Source of the DNA: Thioalkalivibrio thiocyanoxidans ARh2
Lineage (GTDB): Bacteria; Pseudomonadota; Gammaproteobacteria; Ectothiorhodospirales; Ectothiorhodospiraceae
DNA: 47,348 nt
Direction: 5' to 3'
Assembly: GCF_000385215.1 (NCBI RefSeq)
Contig: NZ_ARQK01000035.1
Location: 1-47,348, forward strand
A program made the translations under genes and the position numbers. The notes under the pieces were generated by a model, which saw only the letters and a program-made list of their open reading frames with translations, searched no databases and had not been told where the DNA came from. Each line of letters opens with the position of its first letter. Positions within the stretch are counted from its first letter, which is position 1. Positions 9,405 through 19,000 of the stretch are shown here, piece by piece.

Positions 9405-11090
9405 TCAGGTACGATCGACAGGGCGGCGGTACGGGCCTGGACGCAGGCCGAACAGCAGGATAGCGGCACCGACCAGGCCCAGCGGCCAGGCCGGCCAGGC
9501 CAGCCCCAGCCAGGTGGCAACGTCCAGCTGGGTCGCCAGTCCCGCCAGCGCGAGCAGTCCCGCACCTCCCCAGGCCTCATGGCGGCGGCGGTTCTGGCGG
9601 CGCAGCCCTTCTTCCAGGTCCTGAATCTGCTGGCGCAGGGCGGCGTCACGTTCGGAGCGCTGCTCCTCCACCGTCAGGGCCTTTTCCAGGTGCATGGGCA
9701 TCTCGGGCAGCTGGGCGAGCAGGCGCGGCAGGTGCTGCTGCGCATTGCGGATGAATGCGCGCACGCCCATGCGCTCGTGCATCCAGTCCTCGATGAACGG
9801 CTTGGCGGTGGTCCACAGGTCCAGCTGCGGATACAGCTGGCGGCCCAGGCCTTCGATGTTCAACAGGGTCTTCTGCAGCAGCACCAGCTGCGGCTGCACC
9901 TCCATGTTGAAGCGCCGCGCAGTCTGGAACAGGCGCAGCAGCACCTGGCCGAAGGAGATCTCGTCCAGCGGGCGCTGGAAGATCGGCTCGCAGACAGTGC
10001 GGATCGCCGCCTCGAATTCGTCCACGCGGGTGTCCTTCGGGACCCAGCCGGACTCCACATGCAGCTCGGCCACGCGCCGGTAGTCGCGGTTGAAGAAGGC
10101 GTGGAAATTCTCTGCCAGGTAGCGCTGGTCGGAGTCCAGCAGCGAGCCGACGATGCCGAAGTCCACCGCCAGGTAGGTCGGGTCGTCCGGGTGGGTGGCA
10201 TCGACGAAGATGTTTCCCGGGTGCATGTCGGCGTGGAAGAAGTTGTGCCGGAACACCTGGGTGAAGAAGATCTCCACCCCGCGCTCGGCCAGCAGCTTCA
10301 GATCCACATTACGTTCGCGCAGCGCGGCGATATCCGCGACCGGAATGCCGCCGATGCGCTCCATCACCAGCACGTTGCGGCGGGTGTAGTCCCAGATGAT
10401 CTCCGGGATGTACAGCAGGTGGCTGTCCTCGAAGTTGCGGTGGATCGCGGCGGCGTTCGCGCCCTCGCGGATCAGGTCCAGCTCGTCGGTGACGGTCTTT
10501 TCGTATTCGTCCACCACCTCGCGCGGGCGCAGGCGCTTGGCCTCGGACCAGTAGCGATCGGCCAGGTCCGCGATCAGGTGCATCACCTCGAGATCGGCGC
10601 GGATGGTCTTGAGGATGCCGGGGCGCACGACCTTGACCACGACCTCGCGCCCGTCCTGCAGCGTGGCCGCGTGTACCTGGGCGATGGAGGCCGAGGCGAT
10701 CGGGGTGTCCTCGAACGTGGCGAAGGCGATCTCGATCGGACGCTCGAGTTCGGACTCTATCAGCGCGCGCGCCTGCTCGAACGGGAACGGGGGCACCCGG
10801 TCCTGCAACCGGGCCAGCTCCACCGCGATGTCGTCCGGCAGCAGGTCACGCCGGGTGGACAGCATCTGCCCGAACTTGATGAAGATCGGCCCCAGGTCCT
10901 CCAGCGCGCGGCGGATGCGCTCGCCGCGCGTACCTTCGGTACGGCGAAACCAGTTCCAGGGCGCGAGGTAGAGCAGGAAGCTGAGTGGGCGCAGCGGCTT
11001 TAGCGTGAACAGGATGACATCGAGGCGATAGCGCACCAGGACCCGCGCAATGGTCCACAGCCGCAGCCCCCGGTACAGCGCGCGGCGCAT
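9405..11090 (-). CDS. ubiB: UbiB, ubiquinone biosynthesis regulatory protein kinase-like
   Basis: An atypical kinase/ATPase of the ABC1/ADCK/UbiB family, membrane-bound and needed for ubiquinone synthesis. The 561-residue product has the family's KxGQ signature ([16 protein letters not shown], about residues 70-85), the alanine-rich loop ([13 protein letters not shown]) that replaces the usual kinase P-loop, the lysine of [10 protein letters not shown], the HADMHPGN catalytic loop and the VDFG metal-binding motif. The last 45 residues form two hydrophobic helices, the C-terminal membrane anchor. It is the last gene of the minus-strand unit DUF971-ubiE-ubiJ-ubiB, and its ATG overlaps the ubiJ stop codon by one base (TGATG). 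Confidence 0.95.
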   Translation of the reverse strand: MRRALYRGLRLWTIARVLVRYRLDVILFTLKPLRPLSFLLYLAPWNWFRRTEGTRGERIRRALEDLGPIFIKFGQMLSTRRDLLPDDIAVELARLQDRVPPFPFEQARALIESELERPIEIAFATFEDTPIASASIAQVHAATLQDGREVVVKVVRPGILKTIRADLEVMHLIADLADRYWSEAKRLRPREVVDEYEKTVTDELDLIREGANAAAIHRNFEDSHLLYIPEIIWDYTRRNVLVMERIGGIPVADIAALRERNVDLKLLAERGVEIFFTQVFRHNFFHADMHPGNIFVDATHPDDPTYLAVDFGIVGSLLDSDQRYLAENFHAFFNRDYRRVAELHVESGWVPKDTRVDEFEAAIRTVCEPIFQRPLDEISFGQVLLRLFQTARRFNMEVQPQLVLLQKTLLNIEGLGRQLYPQLDLWTTAKPFIEDWMHERMGVRAFIRNAQQHLPRLLAQLPEMPMHLEKALTVEEQRSERDAALRQQIQDLEEGLRRQNRRRHEAWGGAGLLALAGLATQLDVATWLGLAWPAWPLGLVGAAILLFGLRPGPYRRPVDRT

Positions 11091-11710
11091 CAGGCCTGCC
11101 GGTCGTCAGGTGCGGAGGACTGTGCCTCCAGACGGCGCAGTCGGGCATCAAGGCGAGCAACGCCATCACGCAGGTCGGCGACGTCCTCGGCAAAGGCCTC
11201 GAAGGCCCCGCCGGCCGGCAGCCACTCGAGCTCGTCGCGCAGATAGTCGGCGGTATCCTCGGCGGAGCGGCGGCCCAGGTGGCGCAGGCTGCTGCGCGCC
11301 TGATCCAGCAGGTGGCGCAGCGGCCCGGCGGCCCCGGCGCCGGCAAAGCGCTCGAACAGCCCCTCCCAGTCGATCCCGGAGTCGCGCAGCGCATGCTGCA
11401 GATCGGAGAGGACGGTGGCGTCACCGGTGATGGTCAGCCCGGAGCGGTCGTCACGGCCCAGCGCCGCGGCCAGCGACAGCGGCGAGCCCGCCAGCTGCAC
11501 ATCCACCGGCTCCTCGACACCGCCGATGACCTGCAGGCGATCCGCGGCCCCGACCAGCGAAAGCGCGATCCCCGGCGGTTCGATCACGATCGCGATCGCG
11601 CGCCCGGCCAGGCGCGCCCGGTCCTTCTCCGGCGCGCTCGCCAGGTGCTCGTTCAGCGCGACCTCGATCAGGGCCGTGAACGGACTGGGCAGTGCGATGG
11701 GTTCGGCCAT
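11090..11710 (-). CDS. ubiJ: UbiJ, accessory factor with SCP2 lipid-binding domain
   Basis: A 206-residue protein in the conserved ubiE-ubiJ-ubiB position. The N-terminal half fits an SCP2-like sterol/lipid-carrier fold ([22 protein letters not shown]...[10 protein letters not shown]...[11 protein letters not shown]). The C-terminal 50 residues are rich in charged residues and heptad leucines ([21 protein letters not shown]), a likely coiled coil. UbiJ holds hydrophobic intermediates within the soluble Ubi complex. The assignment rests mainly on gene order, length and the SCP2 pattern. It is translationally coupled to ubiB by overlap and separated from ubiE by 7 bases. Confidence 0.9.
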   Translation of the reverse strand: MAEPIALPSPFTALIEVALNEHLASAPEKDRARLAGRAIAIVIEPPGIALSLVGAADRLQVIGGVEEPVDVQLAGSPLSLAAALGRDDRSGLTITGDATVLSDLQHALRDSGIDWEGLFERFAGAGAAGPLRHLLDQARSSLRHLGRRSAEDTADYLRDELEWLPAGGAFEAFAEDVADLRDGVARLDARLRRLEAQSSAPDDRQA

Positions 11711-11717
11711 GAAAACG

Positions 11718-12467
11718 CTACAGTTTCGTGCCGCGGTGCAGGGCGACGATGCCGCCGGTCAGGTTGTCATACTCGACCCGCTCCAGCCCGGCATCGCGCA
11801 TCATCCCGGCCAGGGTCTCCTGATCCGGATGCATGCGGATGGACTCCGCCAGGTAGCGATAGCTGTCCGCATCGTTTGCGACCAGCTTGCCCATCAGCGG
11901 CAGCATCTTGAATGAATAGACATCGTAGATCGGGCGCAGCGGCGCCATCGGCTGCGAGAACTCCAGCACCAGCACGCGCCCGCCCGGCTTGATCACCCGG
12001 CGCATCTCGGCCAGCGCGCGCTCCTTGCGGGTCACGTTGCGCAGGCCAAAGGCGATGGTCACGCGGTCGAAGTAGTCATCCGGATAGGGCAGCTGCTCGG
12101 CGTCCGCCTGCACGAAATCGAGGTTGCCCACATGGCCCTCGTCCAGCATGCGGTCGCGCCCGGCCTCCAGCATCGAGGCATTGATGTCGCAGACCACGAT
12201 CTGCCCCTTCGCCCCGACGCGCGGGGCAAAGGCCCCGGCCAGGTCCCCGGTGCCCCCGGCCAGGTCCAGGATCTTCATGCCCGGGCGCACGCCGGTGCGC
12301 TCCAGCGTGTAGCGCTTCCAGATACGATGGATGCCCATCGACATCAGGTCGTTCATCACGTCGTAGCGCGAGGCGACCGAGTGGAACACCTCGCCGACCC
12401 GCGAGGCCTTCTCGGACTCGGGGACGCTCTGGTAGCCGAAGTGGGTCTTGCCGGGCTCTTCTTTCAT
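11718..12467 (-). CDS. ubiE: UbiE, demethylmenaquinone/2-polyprenyl-benzoquinol C-methyltransferase
   Basis: A SAM-dependent C-methyltransferase of ubiquinone (and menaquinone) synthesis. The start at 12467 gives 249 residues ([17 protein letters not shown]...), matching the family N-terminus and length; the frame continues upstream over the preceding gene and is not used. The class-I SAM motif is [12 protein letters not shown], followed by [35 protein letters not shown] and the [13 protein letters not shown] signature. Its start codon is 2 bases from the stop of the upstream DUF971 gene, indicating coupled translation. Confidence 0.96.
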   Translation of the reverse strand: MKEEPGKTHFGYQSVPESEKASRVGEVFHSVASRYDVMNDLMSMGIHRIWKRYTLERTGVRPGMKILDLAGGTGDLAGAFAPRVGAKGQIVVCDINASMLEAGRDRMLDEGHVGNLDFVQADAEQLPYPDDYFDRVTIAFGLRNVTRKERALAEMRRVIKPGGRVLVLEFSQPMAPLRPIYDVYSFKMLPLMGKLVANDADSYRYLAESIRMHPDQETLAGMMRDAGLERVEYDNLTGGIVALHRGTKL

Positions 12468-12469
12468 CG

Positions 12470-12835
12470 TCAGTGCGTCTTGCGCTCGTGGCCGGCTTCT
12501 TTCAGCCGATCCAGGTAATCCTGCCACAGACTTTCCTGCTCCGTGCCGAGCTTGTGCAGATAGTCCCAATCATAGATGCCGGTGTCGTGGCCGTCAGAGA
12601 ACTCCAGCTTCACCGCATAGTTACCGACCGGCTCGATCCCGGTGATGTTCACATCCTCCTTGCCCACCTGCAGCACCTCCTGGCCCGGCCCGTGCCCGCG
12701 CACCTCGGCCGAGGGCGAGTACACCCGCAGAAATTCGCAGGGCAGCTCGAAATGCGAGCCATCGGAGTAGGTCAGCTCCAGGATGCGCGACTTCTGATGC
12801 AACTGGATATCGGTGGGTCGGTGCTTACTGCTCAT
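12470..12835 (-). CDS. DUF971 (gamma-butyrobetaine hydroxylase N-terminal-like) protein
   Basis: A 121-residue soluble protein starting [21 protein letters not shown], with the family's [31 protein letters not shown] core and [30 protein letters not shown]971 proteins resemble the N-terminal domain of gamma-butyrobetaine hydroxylase; related proteins have been linked to Fe-S cluster handling. The biochemical role here is unknown. The start at 12835 is chosen for its GGAGG ribosome-binding site and the family N-terminus. It lies 2 bases upstream of ubiE, so it heads the ubiquinone unit. Confidence 0.85.
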   Translation of the reverse strand: MSSKHRPTDIQLHQKSRILELTYSDGSHFELPCEFLRVYSPSAEVRGHGPGQEVLQVGKEDVNITGIEPVGNYAVKLEFSDGHDTGIYDWDYLHKLGTEQESLWQDYLDRLKEAGHERKTH

Positions 12836-13029
12836 GCGGCCTCCAGAATCCTCGGGTCCGGGCGGGCCCGGTAAGATCTTGCGTGACCGCCTAAAGCGGC
12901 CATCGTCAAAGGACTGCGAGGATACCAGCCCTGCAGGCCAGCGTGGCATCTCCCCGCGCATCGCAGGCCCGCCCCCGGGAGGATGCATCGCACGGGCGAT
13001 CCGGGACTATGTGCGAGAGCGTTGCTCGG

Positions 13030-13935
13030 CTACCCGGCGTCGCGGCCCCGCTCGGGGACGGGGGGCGGGGTGGCACGGGAGGAGACGCTGAGGGCGGTGA
13101 CTGTGACCAGGATCAGGGCCATCCCGATGATCTGAACCAGTGCCAGGCTCTCGTGCAGGATCACCACACCGAACAGTGTGGCCGTGACCGGCTCGATCAT
13201 TGCCACGATCGACGCGACTGCGGGAGCCGTGGTCCGCAGCCCGTTGATGTAGAAGGCGAACGACAGGCCGGCGCCGAAGACGCCGAGCGCAACGAACAAC
13301 GGCCAGTCGGTGGTGGTCAGGACGGCGGCCATCTGCGTGTTGTCGCCCGGCAGCATCAGCAGGATAACGAGTACGCCGAAGGCGATCGTGAGAATCGCCT
13401 GGGGGCTGCCGTGCTGGCCGGCGTACTTGAAGCCGAAGATGAAGATCGCGTAGGACAGGCCCGCAAGCAGGCCGGCACCGGCCCCGATCAGCGTCACGCC
13501 CCCCGCTCCGGTGTCGTAGATCTGGGTGAGCAGGACGATGCCCACCATAACCATCGCGATGGCCACCAGCTTGAGCGTGGTCGGGGTTTCCAGCCTCAGG
13601 GCGAAGGAGATGATGTAGACAAACACCGGGGCGCAGTACATCAGCGTGGCCGCGACCGCCACGCTGCCGTGCGCAATGCTGAGAAAATAGAACGCGAAGT
13701 TGCCGGCAACACCCAGCCCGGCCACGGCGGACCAGAACCACATCTTGCCGCTGCCCAGTCCACTGCCGCCCGGGCGCCAGGCGAGCCAGATCAGCACGAA
13801 CAGCAGGCCAATGGCGCCGCGGTAGAACGAGACCACGAAGGCGTCCCAGCCGTCGGCCATCAGGATGCCGCCGATCCCGCCCGACAGCCCCCAGAAAAAG
13901 GCTGCCAGCACCACCAGTCCCACACCCAGGCCCAT
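13030..13935 (-). CDS. EamA-family (drug/metabolite) transporter
   Basis: A 301-residue inner-membrane protein of the DMT superfamily with about ten hydrophobic helices arranged as two EamA repeats (first half VGLVVLAAFFWGLSGG..., second half AGLLAGLSYAIFIFGFKYAG...). The conserved features AVAATLMYCAPVFV and SIVAMIEPVTATLFGVVILHE mark the ends of the two repeats. The substrate cannot be told from the sequence; members export amino acids, metabolites or drugs. ATG 13935 is preferred over the TTG at 13938 because GGGAG lies at correct spacing for the ATG. It stands alone, separated from its neighbours by about 190 and 270 bp. Confidence 0.88.
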   Translation of the reverse strand: MGLGVGLVVLAAFFWGLSGGIGGILMADGWDAFVVSFYRGAIGLLFVLIWLAWRPGGSGLGSGKMWFWSAVAGLGVAGNFAFYFLSIAHGSVAVAATLMYCAPVFVYIISFALRLETPTTLKLVAIAMVMVGIVLLTQIYDTGAGGVTLIGAGAGLLAGLSYAIFIFGFKYAGQHGSPQAILTIAFGVLVILLMLPGDNTQMAAVLTTTDWPLFVALGVFGAGLSFAFYINGLRTTAPAVASIVAMIEPVTATLFGVVILHESLALVQIIGMALILVTVTALSVSSRATPPPVPERGRDAG

Positions 13936-14204
13936 CAAGAGCTCCCTTTGATCGTTTTTTTACGAAACGGGCCGCCATCGGGGACGGCCATAGCCGAGCT
14001 GCATCGACAACACGCCGAACCGCTGGTTAGAGCGGTGCCGACATCCCGCTTGGGCCTATGCAGGATACGCGGCCTGAAAGGTGAATCCAGACGGGGGAAT
14101 CCGACTATGGCTTTTCCCACCGCTCCGTTGGCGGGGCAAGAAGCGGCCCGGCGATGATCGGGCCACAGTGACCCGCGGGCGACAGACAGGGGCCCTAGCG
14201 CACG

Positions 14205-15215
14205 TCAGTAACCATCGAAGGCCGCGAGGACTTCGGCTTCCAGGACAGGCTCGTCTCCACTGTGGCGCGGCGAGAAATGGAAAGGAATGACCCGCCGCAC
14301 ACCAGCCTCGCGGGCCAGCCGCCCGGCCTGGCGCGCAGTCAGGTGGGCGGTGGCCGCTGCTCGAGGGGCAGCGGCATCGAGAAATGGGGCCTCGATGTAG
14401 AACAGGTCGGCGCCGCGGGCCAGTGCCACGATGGCGCGGCGGTTGGCCTCATGGAAGGCGACATCGGTGACGTAGGCGATCTTCTGCCCGCGTGTTTCCT
14501 GCAGCACCTCCTGACGCAGGTAGCCGAGCGGCAGCTCGCGCCGGTGCTCGCCGTGGCGGTCGTGCCAGGCGATTTCCACCGGGGTGTCGTCGGGCGCCTC
14601 CTCCCGAACCAGGCGCTTCAGGTGCGCGAGCCACGGCCCGGTCGGCAGGCCGAGGGCATCCAGCCGGTTGCGCCAGACATTGATGTGGGTCTTTTCCTCC
14701 AGCATGAAGCCGAGACAGGGGATGCCGTGATCGAGCTGTGCCGCGCGGATGCGGAAACCCGGTTCGTCGAGTAACACCCCGCCGGCAAATGCCGGCGGGG
14801 CGACATCCTGGCGGCGGAAGTTGTCGCCGGAACGAAACCGGGCGCGGGCATGGCGACCGTCTGCGGCGAACTCACTGACTTCAAACACCAGTTCGGTGGT
14901 GTAGTTGTGCAGCAGGTTCCAGGTGTAGCCCTGCAGGTGGTGGCCAGCATGCTCGATCAGGCCCGGTGGGCCGTGCAGCCGCAGGTGTGCATCGCGCCCG
15001 AGCAGCAGCCGCAGCAGGGTATCGAAGCCGATGAAGTGGTCCATGTGAGCGTGCGAAATGAACACATCCGACAACCGCAGCGCACGGCGCGGGGGCAGAG
15101 CACTCAACTCGCCGAGGTCGAACATCAGCGCGCGGCGCTGGAACAGGAAGTCGATATAGAGGGCCGGGTCGCCACAGGGGCCGTTGATCAGATGCGGATG
15201 GAACAGTGGCGTCAC
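14205..15215 (-). CDS. Metallo-beta-lactamase fold hydrolase, RNase Z-like
   Basis: A 336-residue MBL-fold protein with the zinc motif SHAHMDH (about residues 54-60), a later metal-ligand region YVTDVAFH and a C-terminal IPFHFSPRH. The arrangement FDLGE...HMDH...FHFSPRHSG is that of ribonuclease Z-type enzymes, which trim tRNA 3' ends. The canonical exosite is not obvious, so a general phosphodiesterase role is possible. The start codon is GTG (15213-15215). No neighbour suggests a pathway. The name RNase Z is by motif only. Confidence 0.8.
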   Translation of the reverse strand: MTPLFHPHLINGPCGDPALYIDFLFQRRALMFDLGELSALPPRRALRLSDVFISHAHMDHFIGFDTLLRLLLGRDAHLRLHGPPGLIEHAGHHLQGYTWNLLHNYTTELVFEVSEFAADGRHARARFRSGDNFRRQDVAPPAFAGGVLLDEPGFRIRAAQLDHGIPCLGFMLEEKTHINVWRNRLDALGLPTGPWLAHLKRLVREEAPDDTPVEIAWHDRHGEHRRELPLGYLRQEVLQETRGQKIAYVTDVAFHEANRRAIVALARGADLFYIEAPFLDAAAPRAAATAHLTARQAGRLAREAGVRRVIPFHFSPRHSGDEPVLEAEVLAAFDGY

Positions 15216-15408
15216 CGGCGATCGACCTCGTGGATGGCCCCGGGAGGACTTCGGGCATCATGGTTCCATTCTAGTCCACCCATCTCGCCAGACCGCTTGG
15301 TTGCCGCTGATTACCGGGACCAGCGGCATAGCCGTTTGCGGCCACAGGGACCCGCAAGCGCGGTCACCGCCTGGTCCGCCCGACACACTTTCTCGGCACG
15401 TATGGGGC

Positions 15409-15825
15409 TTAGTGGTGCGCGGAAACCGCAGCCGCAAACTCGCCGCAAAGCTCGTGAGGCGCCGAGTGGGAGATATCGCCCAGGGACAGCATGCCGACCA
15501 TCCGCTTGTCCTTGTTCATGACGGGCAAGCGACGGATCTCGCGCTCCTCCATGAGGTGTACGGCGTGCTCGAGTTCATCGTCCTCGAAGCAGTAGATGAT
15601 CCCGGAGGTCATGACATCGCGCGCCGTGAGGGACGCAACCTCTTTGCCTTCGGCGATGCCGCGGCAGACGATGTCGCGGTCGGTCAGCATGCCGATCAGG
15701 CGGTCGTTCTCGCCTATGGGGACTGCACCAATGTCCTTCTCGCGGAGCAGCTTTGCGATCTCGACGATCGGGGTATCCGGAGCGCACCACTCCACTCCAG
15801 TGTGCATCGCTGATTTGACGTGCAT
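15409..15825 (-). CDS. CBS-domain pair protein
   Basis: A 138-residue stand-alone Bateman module. Two CBS domains are visible: residues about 8-60 (MHTGVEWCAPDTPIVEIAKL...GAVPIGENDRLIGMLTDRDIV) and 70-125 (ARDVMTSGIIYCFEDDELEHAVHLM...IRRLPVMNKDKRMVGMLSLGDI). Such proteins bind adenine nucleotides and signal energy state to partners. The start at 15825 (MHVKSAMH) is chosen over longer in-frame starts because the upstream extension lacks family character and AAGG precedes this ATG. The partner is unknown. Confidence 0.85.
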   Translation of the reverse strand: MHVKSAMHTGVEWCAPDTPIVEIAKLLREKDIGAVPIGENDRLIGMLTDRDIVCRGIAEGKEVASLTARDVMTSGIIYCFEDDELEHAVHLMEEREIRRLPVMNKDKRMVGMLSLGDISHSAPHELCGEFAAAVSAHH

Positions 15826-15911
15826 CGCCTTGCCCTCGTTGCATGAAGCTCTCTCACCTATATAGCAAAAGGATTCAGCTCTGTCGGTGCCAATAATCTG
15901 ATGATTTCGGG

Positions 15912-16113
15912 TCCTGCCCCGGAACCTGGACGTGAACACGGCCGCGACACGCACCCCGGCGCGGGAACACTGGAGCATTGCCACGGCGCTGCCCTGCGGC
16001 CGTATCCGTACCACCCTTCACGATTCCCCTCTGTGGCCCCCTGCGCGCGGGGCAGATCCTGGCACGGAAGGGCCTGGGCGAGTTCCAGTTGCTGTTGGAC
16101 GACAACGTGTTCC
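15912..16113 (+). pseudogene. Mosaic relic of hypA/hypF with internal deletions
   Basis: Four blocks of this stretch match the intact hypA-hypF genes of this window in the same order and strand. 15912-15973 matches 22090-22156 (end of hypA and start of hypF, about 90 percent identical by eye). 15970-16043 matches 22546-22620, 16039-16101 matches 22767-22829, and 16096-16113 matches 23235-23252. Adjacent blocks share a few bases (CTGG, CCTG, TGGAC) at the joints, as left by deletions between short repeats. A 5-base deletion between two CGTG copies has removed the hypA stop and fused the frames. The frame reads NTAATRTPARE, as in HypF, then degenerates. It lies in the 406-bp gap between the CBS and BCCT genes. 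Confidence 0.85.
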
Positions 16114-16231
16114 GAAGGTCGTGACCAGCCTGAACAAGCAGCCACCCTTCAGCGTCCTCGGTCTACCTGAGGGCAACCTTGAGAGATCACACCTAACGGC
16201 TCGCGGGGGCGGCAGTGGAGTGCACGTCGCT

Positions 16232-17776
16232 CTATGGCCAGGGCGGCTGGACGCCCTCCACGCGGTACTCGCGCCGCAGGGCACGGTAGAGGTTGTAGGA
16301 AATGAACAACAGGATCACCGTGAAGGGCAGGCCGGCGGCGATGGAGCCGGTCTGCAGGCTGCGCAGGGCCTGCTCGCCGCCCACGATCAGCAGCGTGGCC
16401 GCCACGGCACCCTCGGTGATGCCCCAGATGACACGCTGGCGGGTTGGGGAGCGTTTGCTGCCACGGGAGACCAGGGCATCCACGACATGGGTCCCCGAGT
16501 CGGAGGAGGTGATGAAGTAGGTGGCGATCAGGATGGTGGCCAGAAGCGAGAACAGGAACTCCAGGGGCAGCTGCTGGAGGGTCATGTAGAGCGCGAGCGT
16601 CTCGTCCTCGGCCACGGCCTGGGCGATGCCGGCCCCACCGGCGGTGAAATGCTCCAGATGGAGGGCCGTCCCGCCGAACATCGCCATCCAGGCGAACACG
16701 AAAAGCACTGGCATCAGCAGGACGCCGCCCACGAATTCCCGGATGGTGCGCCCGCGAGAGACCCGCGCGATGAAGATGCCGACGAAGGGCGACCAGGCGA
16801 TCCACCAGCCCCAGTAGAAGATCGTCCATTCCTTGTGCCATTCGGATTCGCCCACCGCGTCGGTCCACAGGCTCAGGTGCAGGAACTGCTGCAGGTAATG
16901 GCCGCTGCTGTCGATCAACAGGCGAATGTTGAACAAGGTTGGCCCGGAGATCAGGAGGAAGAGCATCAGGGTCAGCGCCAGAACCAGGTTGAAGATGCTG
17001 AGCCATTTCAGTCCCTTGTGGAGACCGGAAACCACCGAGAGAACGGCGATGCTGGTAATCGCGGCAATCAGCCCGACCTGGTGCCAGACCGAGACCGGCA
17101 TGCCGAACAGGACGTTCAGCCCCGTATTGAACTGCATTACCCCCAACCCCAGGGATGTGGCGAGCCCGAAAATGGTCCCGAAAATGGCCAGGATGTCGAT
17201 GGTGTGACCGATGGGGCCGTAGATGCGGTCCCCGAGCTGGGGGTAGAAGATGGAGCGGATGGTCATGGGCAAGCGGTAGCGGAAGCTGAAATAGGCCAGA
17301 GACAGGCCCATGACCACATAGATTGCCCAGGAGTGCAGGCCCCAGTGGAAGAAGGTCAGCACCATCGCCTGATCCAGCGCCTCCAGCGTGCCGCCTTCTC
17401 CCCGCGGCGGGTTCTGGTAATGGAGGATAGGCTCGGCGATGCCCCAGAACAGTAGCCCGATGCCCATGCCCGCGCTGAACAGCATGGCGAACCAGGCGAA
17501 GAAGCTGAACTCCGGCCGCTCGTCCACGTCTCCCAGGCGGATGGATCCGTAACGGCTGAACAGCAGCCACAACACGAAGCCCACGAAGAAGGTGACGGCC
17601 AGAATGTAGAACCAGCCCAGGTATTCGGTGATGAAGTCGTGGATCGCGTCGAAGGTCTGCGCCGCGTTTTCGGGCAGGGCGGCCCCGTACAGCACGAACG
17701 AAACGACGATCACCGCAGCCCCGGTGAAGACCGGGGCATTGACTGTCTTGAAAAATGCCTTCAGCCAGTCGATCAC
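16232..17776 (-). CDS. BCCT-family transporter (betaine/choline type)
   Basis: A 514-residue inner-membrane carrier of the betaine/choline/carnitine transporter family with about 12 hydrophobic helices. Diagnostic features are the glycine stretch AGMGIGLLFWGIAEP (about residues 97-111) and the tryptophan-rich WTIFYWGWWIAWSPFVG followed by RVSRGRTIREF. The glycine stretch is like that of Na+-coupled betaine carriers. There is no long C-terminal regulatory tail; the protein ends soon after the last helix. Uptake of glycine betaine as an osmoprotectant fits a halo-alkaliphile. The initiation codon is GTG (plus 17774-17776) without a clear ribosome-binding site. It lies 22 bp after the PEBP gene, so the two are likely co-transcribed. 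Confidence 0.92.
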   Translation of the reverse strand: MIDWLKAFFKTVNAPVFTGAAVIVVSFVLYGAALPENAAQTFDAIHDFITEYLGWFYILAVTFFVGFVLWLLFSRYGSIRLGDVDERPEFSFFAWFAMLFSAGMGIGLLFWGIAEPILHYQNPPRGEGGTLEALDQAMVLTFFHWGLHSWAIYVVMGLSLAYFSFRYRLPMTIRSIFYPQLGDRIYGPIGHTIDILAIFGTIFGLATSLGLGVMQFNTGLNVLFGMPVSVWHQVGLIAAITSIAVLSVVSGLHKGLKWLSIFNLVLALTLMLFLLISGPTLFNIRLLIDSSGHYLQQFLHLSLWTDAVGESEWHKEWTIFYWGWWIAWSPFVGIFIARVSRGRTIREFVGGVLLMPVLFVFAWMAMFGGTALHLEHFTAGGAGIAQAVAEDETLALYMTLQQLPLEFLFSLLATILIATYFITSSDSGTHVVDALVSRGSKRSPTRQRVIWGITEGAVAATLLIVGGEQALRSLQTGSIAAGLPFTVILLFISYNLYRALRREYRVEGVQPPWP

Positions 17777-17798
17777 GACGGCGGCGAGAGGCTGGCCA

Positions 17799-18260
17799 TC
17801 ATGAGCCGCCCTCTTCCTCGTCCTCGTGGCGGAAATAGCCCGTCAAGGTGGTCTCGGCCAGGACGTGCCCGGACATGGCCTGCTCCACCTGGTCGCGCCA
17901 CGCGTTCGGCCCTACCTCCAGTGTAGTATCCAGCGCACAGAGCCGGAACCGATACCGGTGGGTGCCTGCGGGCGGGGCCGGTCCGGTGTAGTGGGCCTTG
18001 CCGAAGCCGTTCAACCCGCTCCGGGCCTCGTCGGGGACGTGGACGGCATCGATATAGGAGGTCTCTGGCGGCAGATTCCAGAGCAGCCAGTGGGTGACCG
18101 GACCGATGGCCGCGTCGATGTCCTCAAAGATCAGGACCAGACTCTTGCTGCCGGTCGGAGTGCCCCGGATGTCCAGCGGCGGGACGTCGTTTTCTTCGGG
18201 TGCGCTGAATTTTGCCGGTATCGGTCCGCCATCCTCGAAAGCATTGCTGGATAGTTCCAT
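17799..18260 (-). CDS. YbhB/YbcL-family PEBP protein
   Basis: A 153-residue soluble member of the phosphatidylethanolamine-binding (Raf kinase inhibitor-like) family. The pattern is intact: FEDGGPIPAKFSAP near the start, LVLIFEDIDA, the THWLLWNLPP strand, GFGKAHYTGPAPPAGTHRYRFRL and the C-terminal GHVLAETTLTGYF. The bacterial function is poorly known. GGGAG precedes the ATG. It is upstream of, and probably in one unit with, the BCCT transporter. Confidence 0.9.
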   Translation of the reverse strand: MELSSNAFEDGGPIPAKFSAPEENDVPPLDIRGTPTGSKSLVLIFEDIDAAIGPVTHWLLWNLPPETSYIDAVHVPDEARSGLNGFGKAHYTGPAPPAGTHRYRFRLCALDTTLEVGPNAWRDQVEQAMSGHVLAETTLTGYFRHEDEEEGGS

Positions 18261-19000
18261 GATCAGGCTCCCGGGCTGGGGACGGGGCGGCCTGCGGACA
18301 GATACCGAGACCCTACCTGAATATAATCTTCATCGCGGTATTATTCATGCAAGCCGGATATCGGCGGCGCCGATGCCCGGCTTGCCACACGCAACATCGG
18401 CAGGCGCTGCGCACACACGTGCGGCGTCGAACGGCATCGCGGACAATTCGCTCGTCCGGGCAACTCCCTCGAGCCCGATCACTGCGCCGTCTCCCGTGCC
18501 TCCCGGCGCGACCAGCCGGCACTTGCATCCCGGGTCATGGTCCCTGAGTCCCGGGGCCCTCGTTGCTCCGTTTTCTTCTTGCTCCTTCCAGCGCGCCGAG
18601 CGCTGGAAATGGCCAATATCTCGTCCATACTCCAGAGACCATGACCGGCCAGTGCCGATCCAGCGCGGATGATGGTTCCATCAGGGCAGTGCGAACAGGC
18701 TGACCGCGCCGCGCGCATACGAGACGGCACCGCATTGCGGCCGGTCATTGCCCCCGCGGGGATAGCCTGCATGCGAAGAAGCACGTTGCGGACCATCTCC
18801 GCGGATCAACGTAACGCGCGACAAGGCCACCGACGGGGGCGGGATGCCATGGCACGAGAGGAGATCAAACCTGGCCTCGACGTGGGGCGCCGTCACCTGC
18901 AACGCGGCATTCGCCACCCACACCCCACGCCATCCGATACCACCGGCCAGGCCGCGGGCGGGTTTCCAGAGAACGCCATCCATCTGGAGCGGGACACGCA
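18261..19000. other. 740-bp stretch without a convincing gene
   Basis: Short open frames exist on both strands but none has a family-like protein, a ribosome-binding site or matching codon bias. An AT-richer patch at 18318-18347 precedes a nested hairpin, so this part may hold the promoter of the PEBP-BCCT unit (read leftwards). The final 60 bases contain the leader of the epimerase fusion gene (GAGCGGGA before the ATG). The rest could be decayed coding sequence. Confidence 0.5.
18349..18385. repeat. Nested perfect hairpin in the non-coding stretch
   Basis: GCAAGCCGG (18349-18357) pairs with CCGGCTTGC (18377-18385). Inside it, ATCGGC (18360-18365) pairs with GCCGAT (18369-18374) around a GGC loop. 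There is no T-run on either side, so it is not a standard terminator. It could be an isolated REP-like unit or an operator; function unknown. Confidence 0.5.

Noticed and set aside
14145-14164. GGCCCG/CGGGCC hairpin after the metallo-beta-lactamase gene
   Set aside because: Short stem, eight-base loop and only a weak T-rich tail on the minus strand; too weak to call a terminator.
15932-17455. Long plus-strand frame starting with NTAATRTPARE and running across the BCCT gene
   Set aside because: Only its first part comes from the hypF relic; the rest is antisense to the BCCT transporter.
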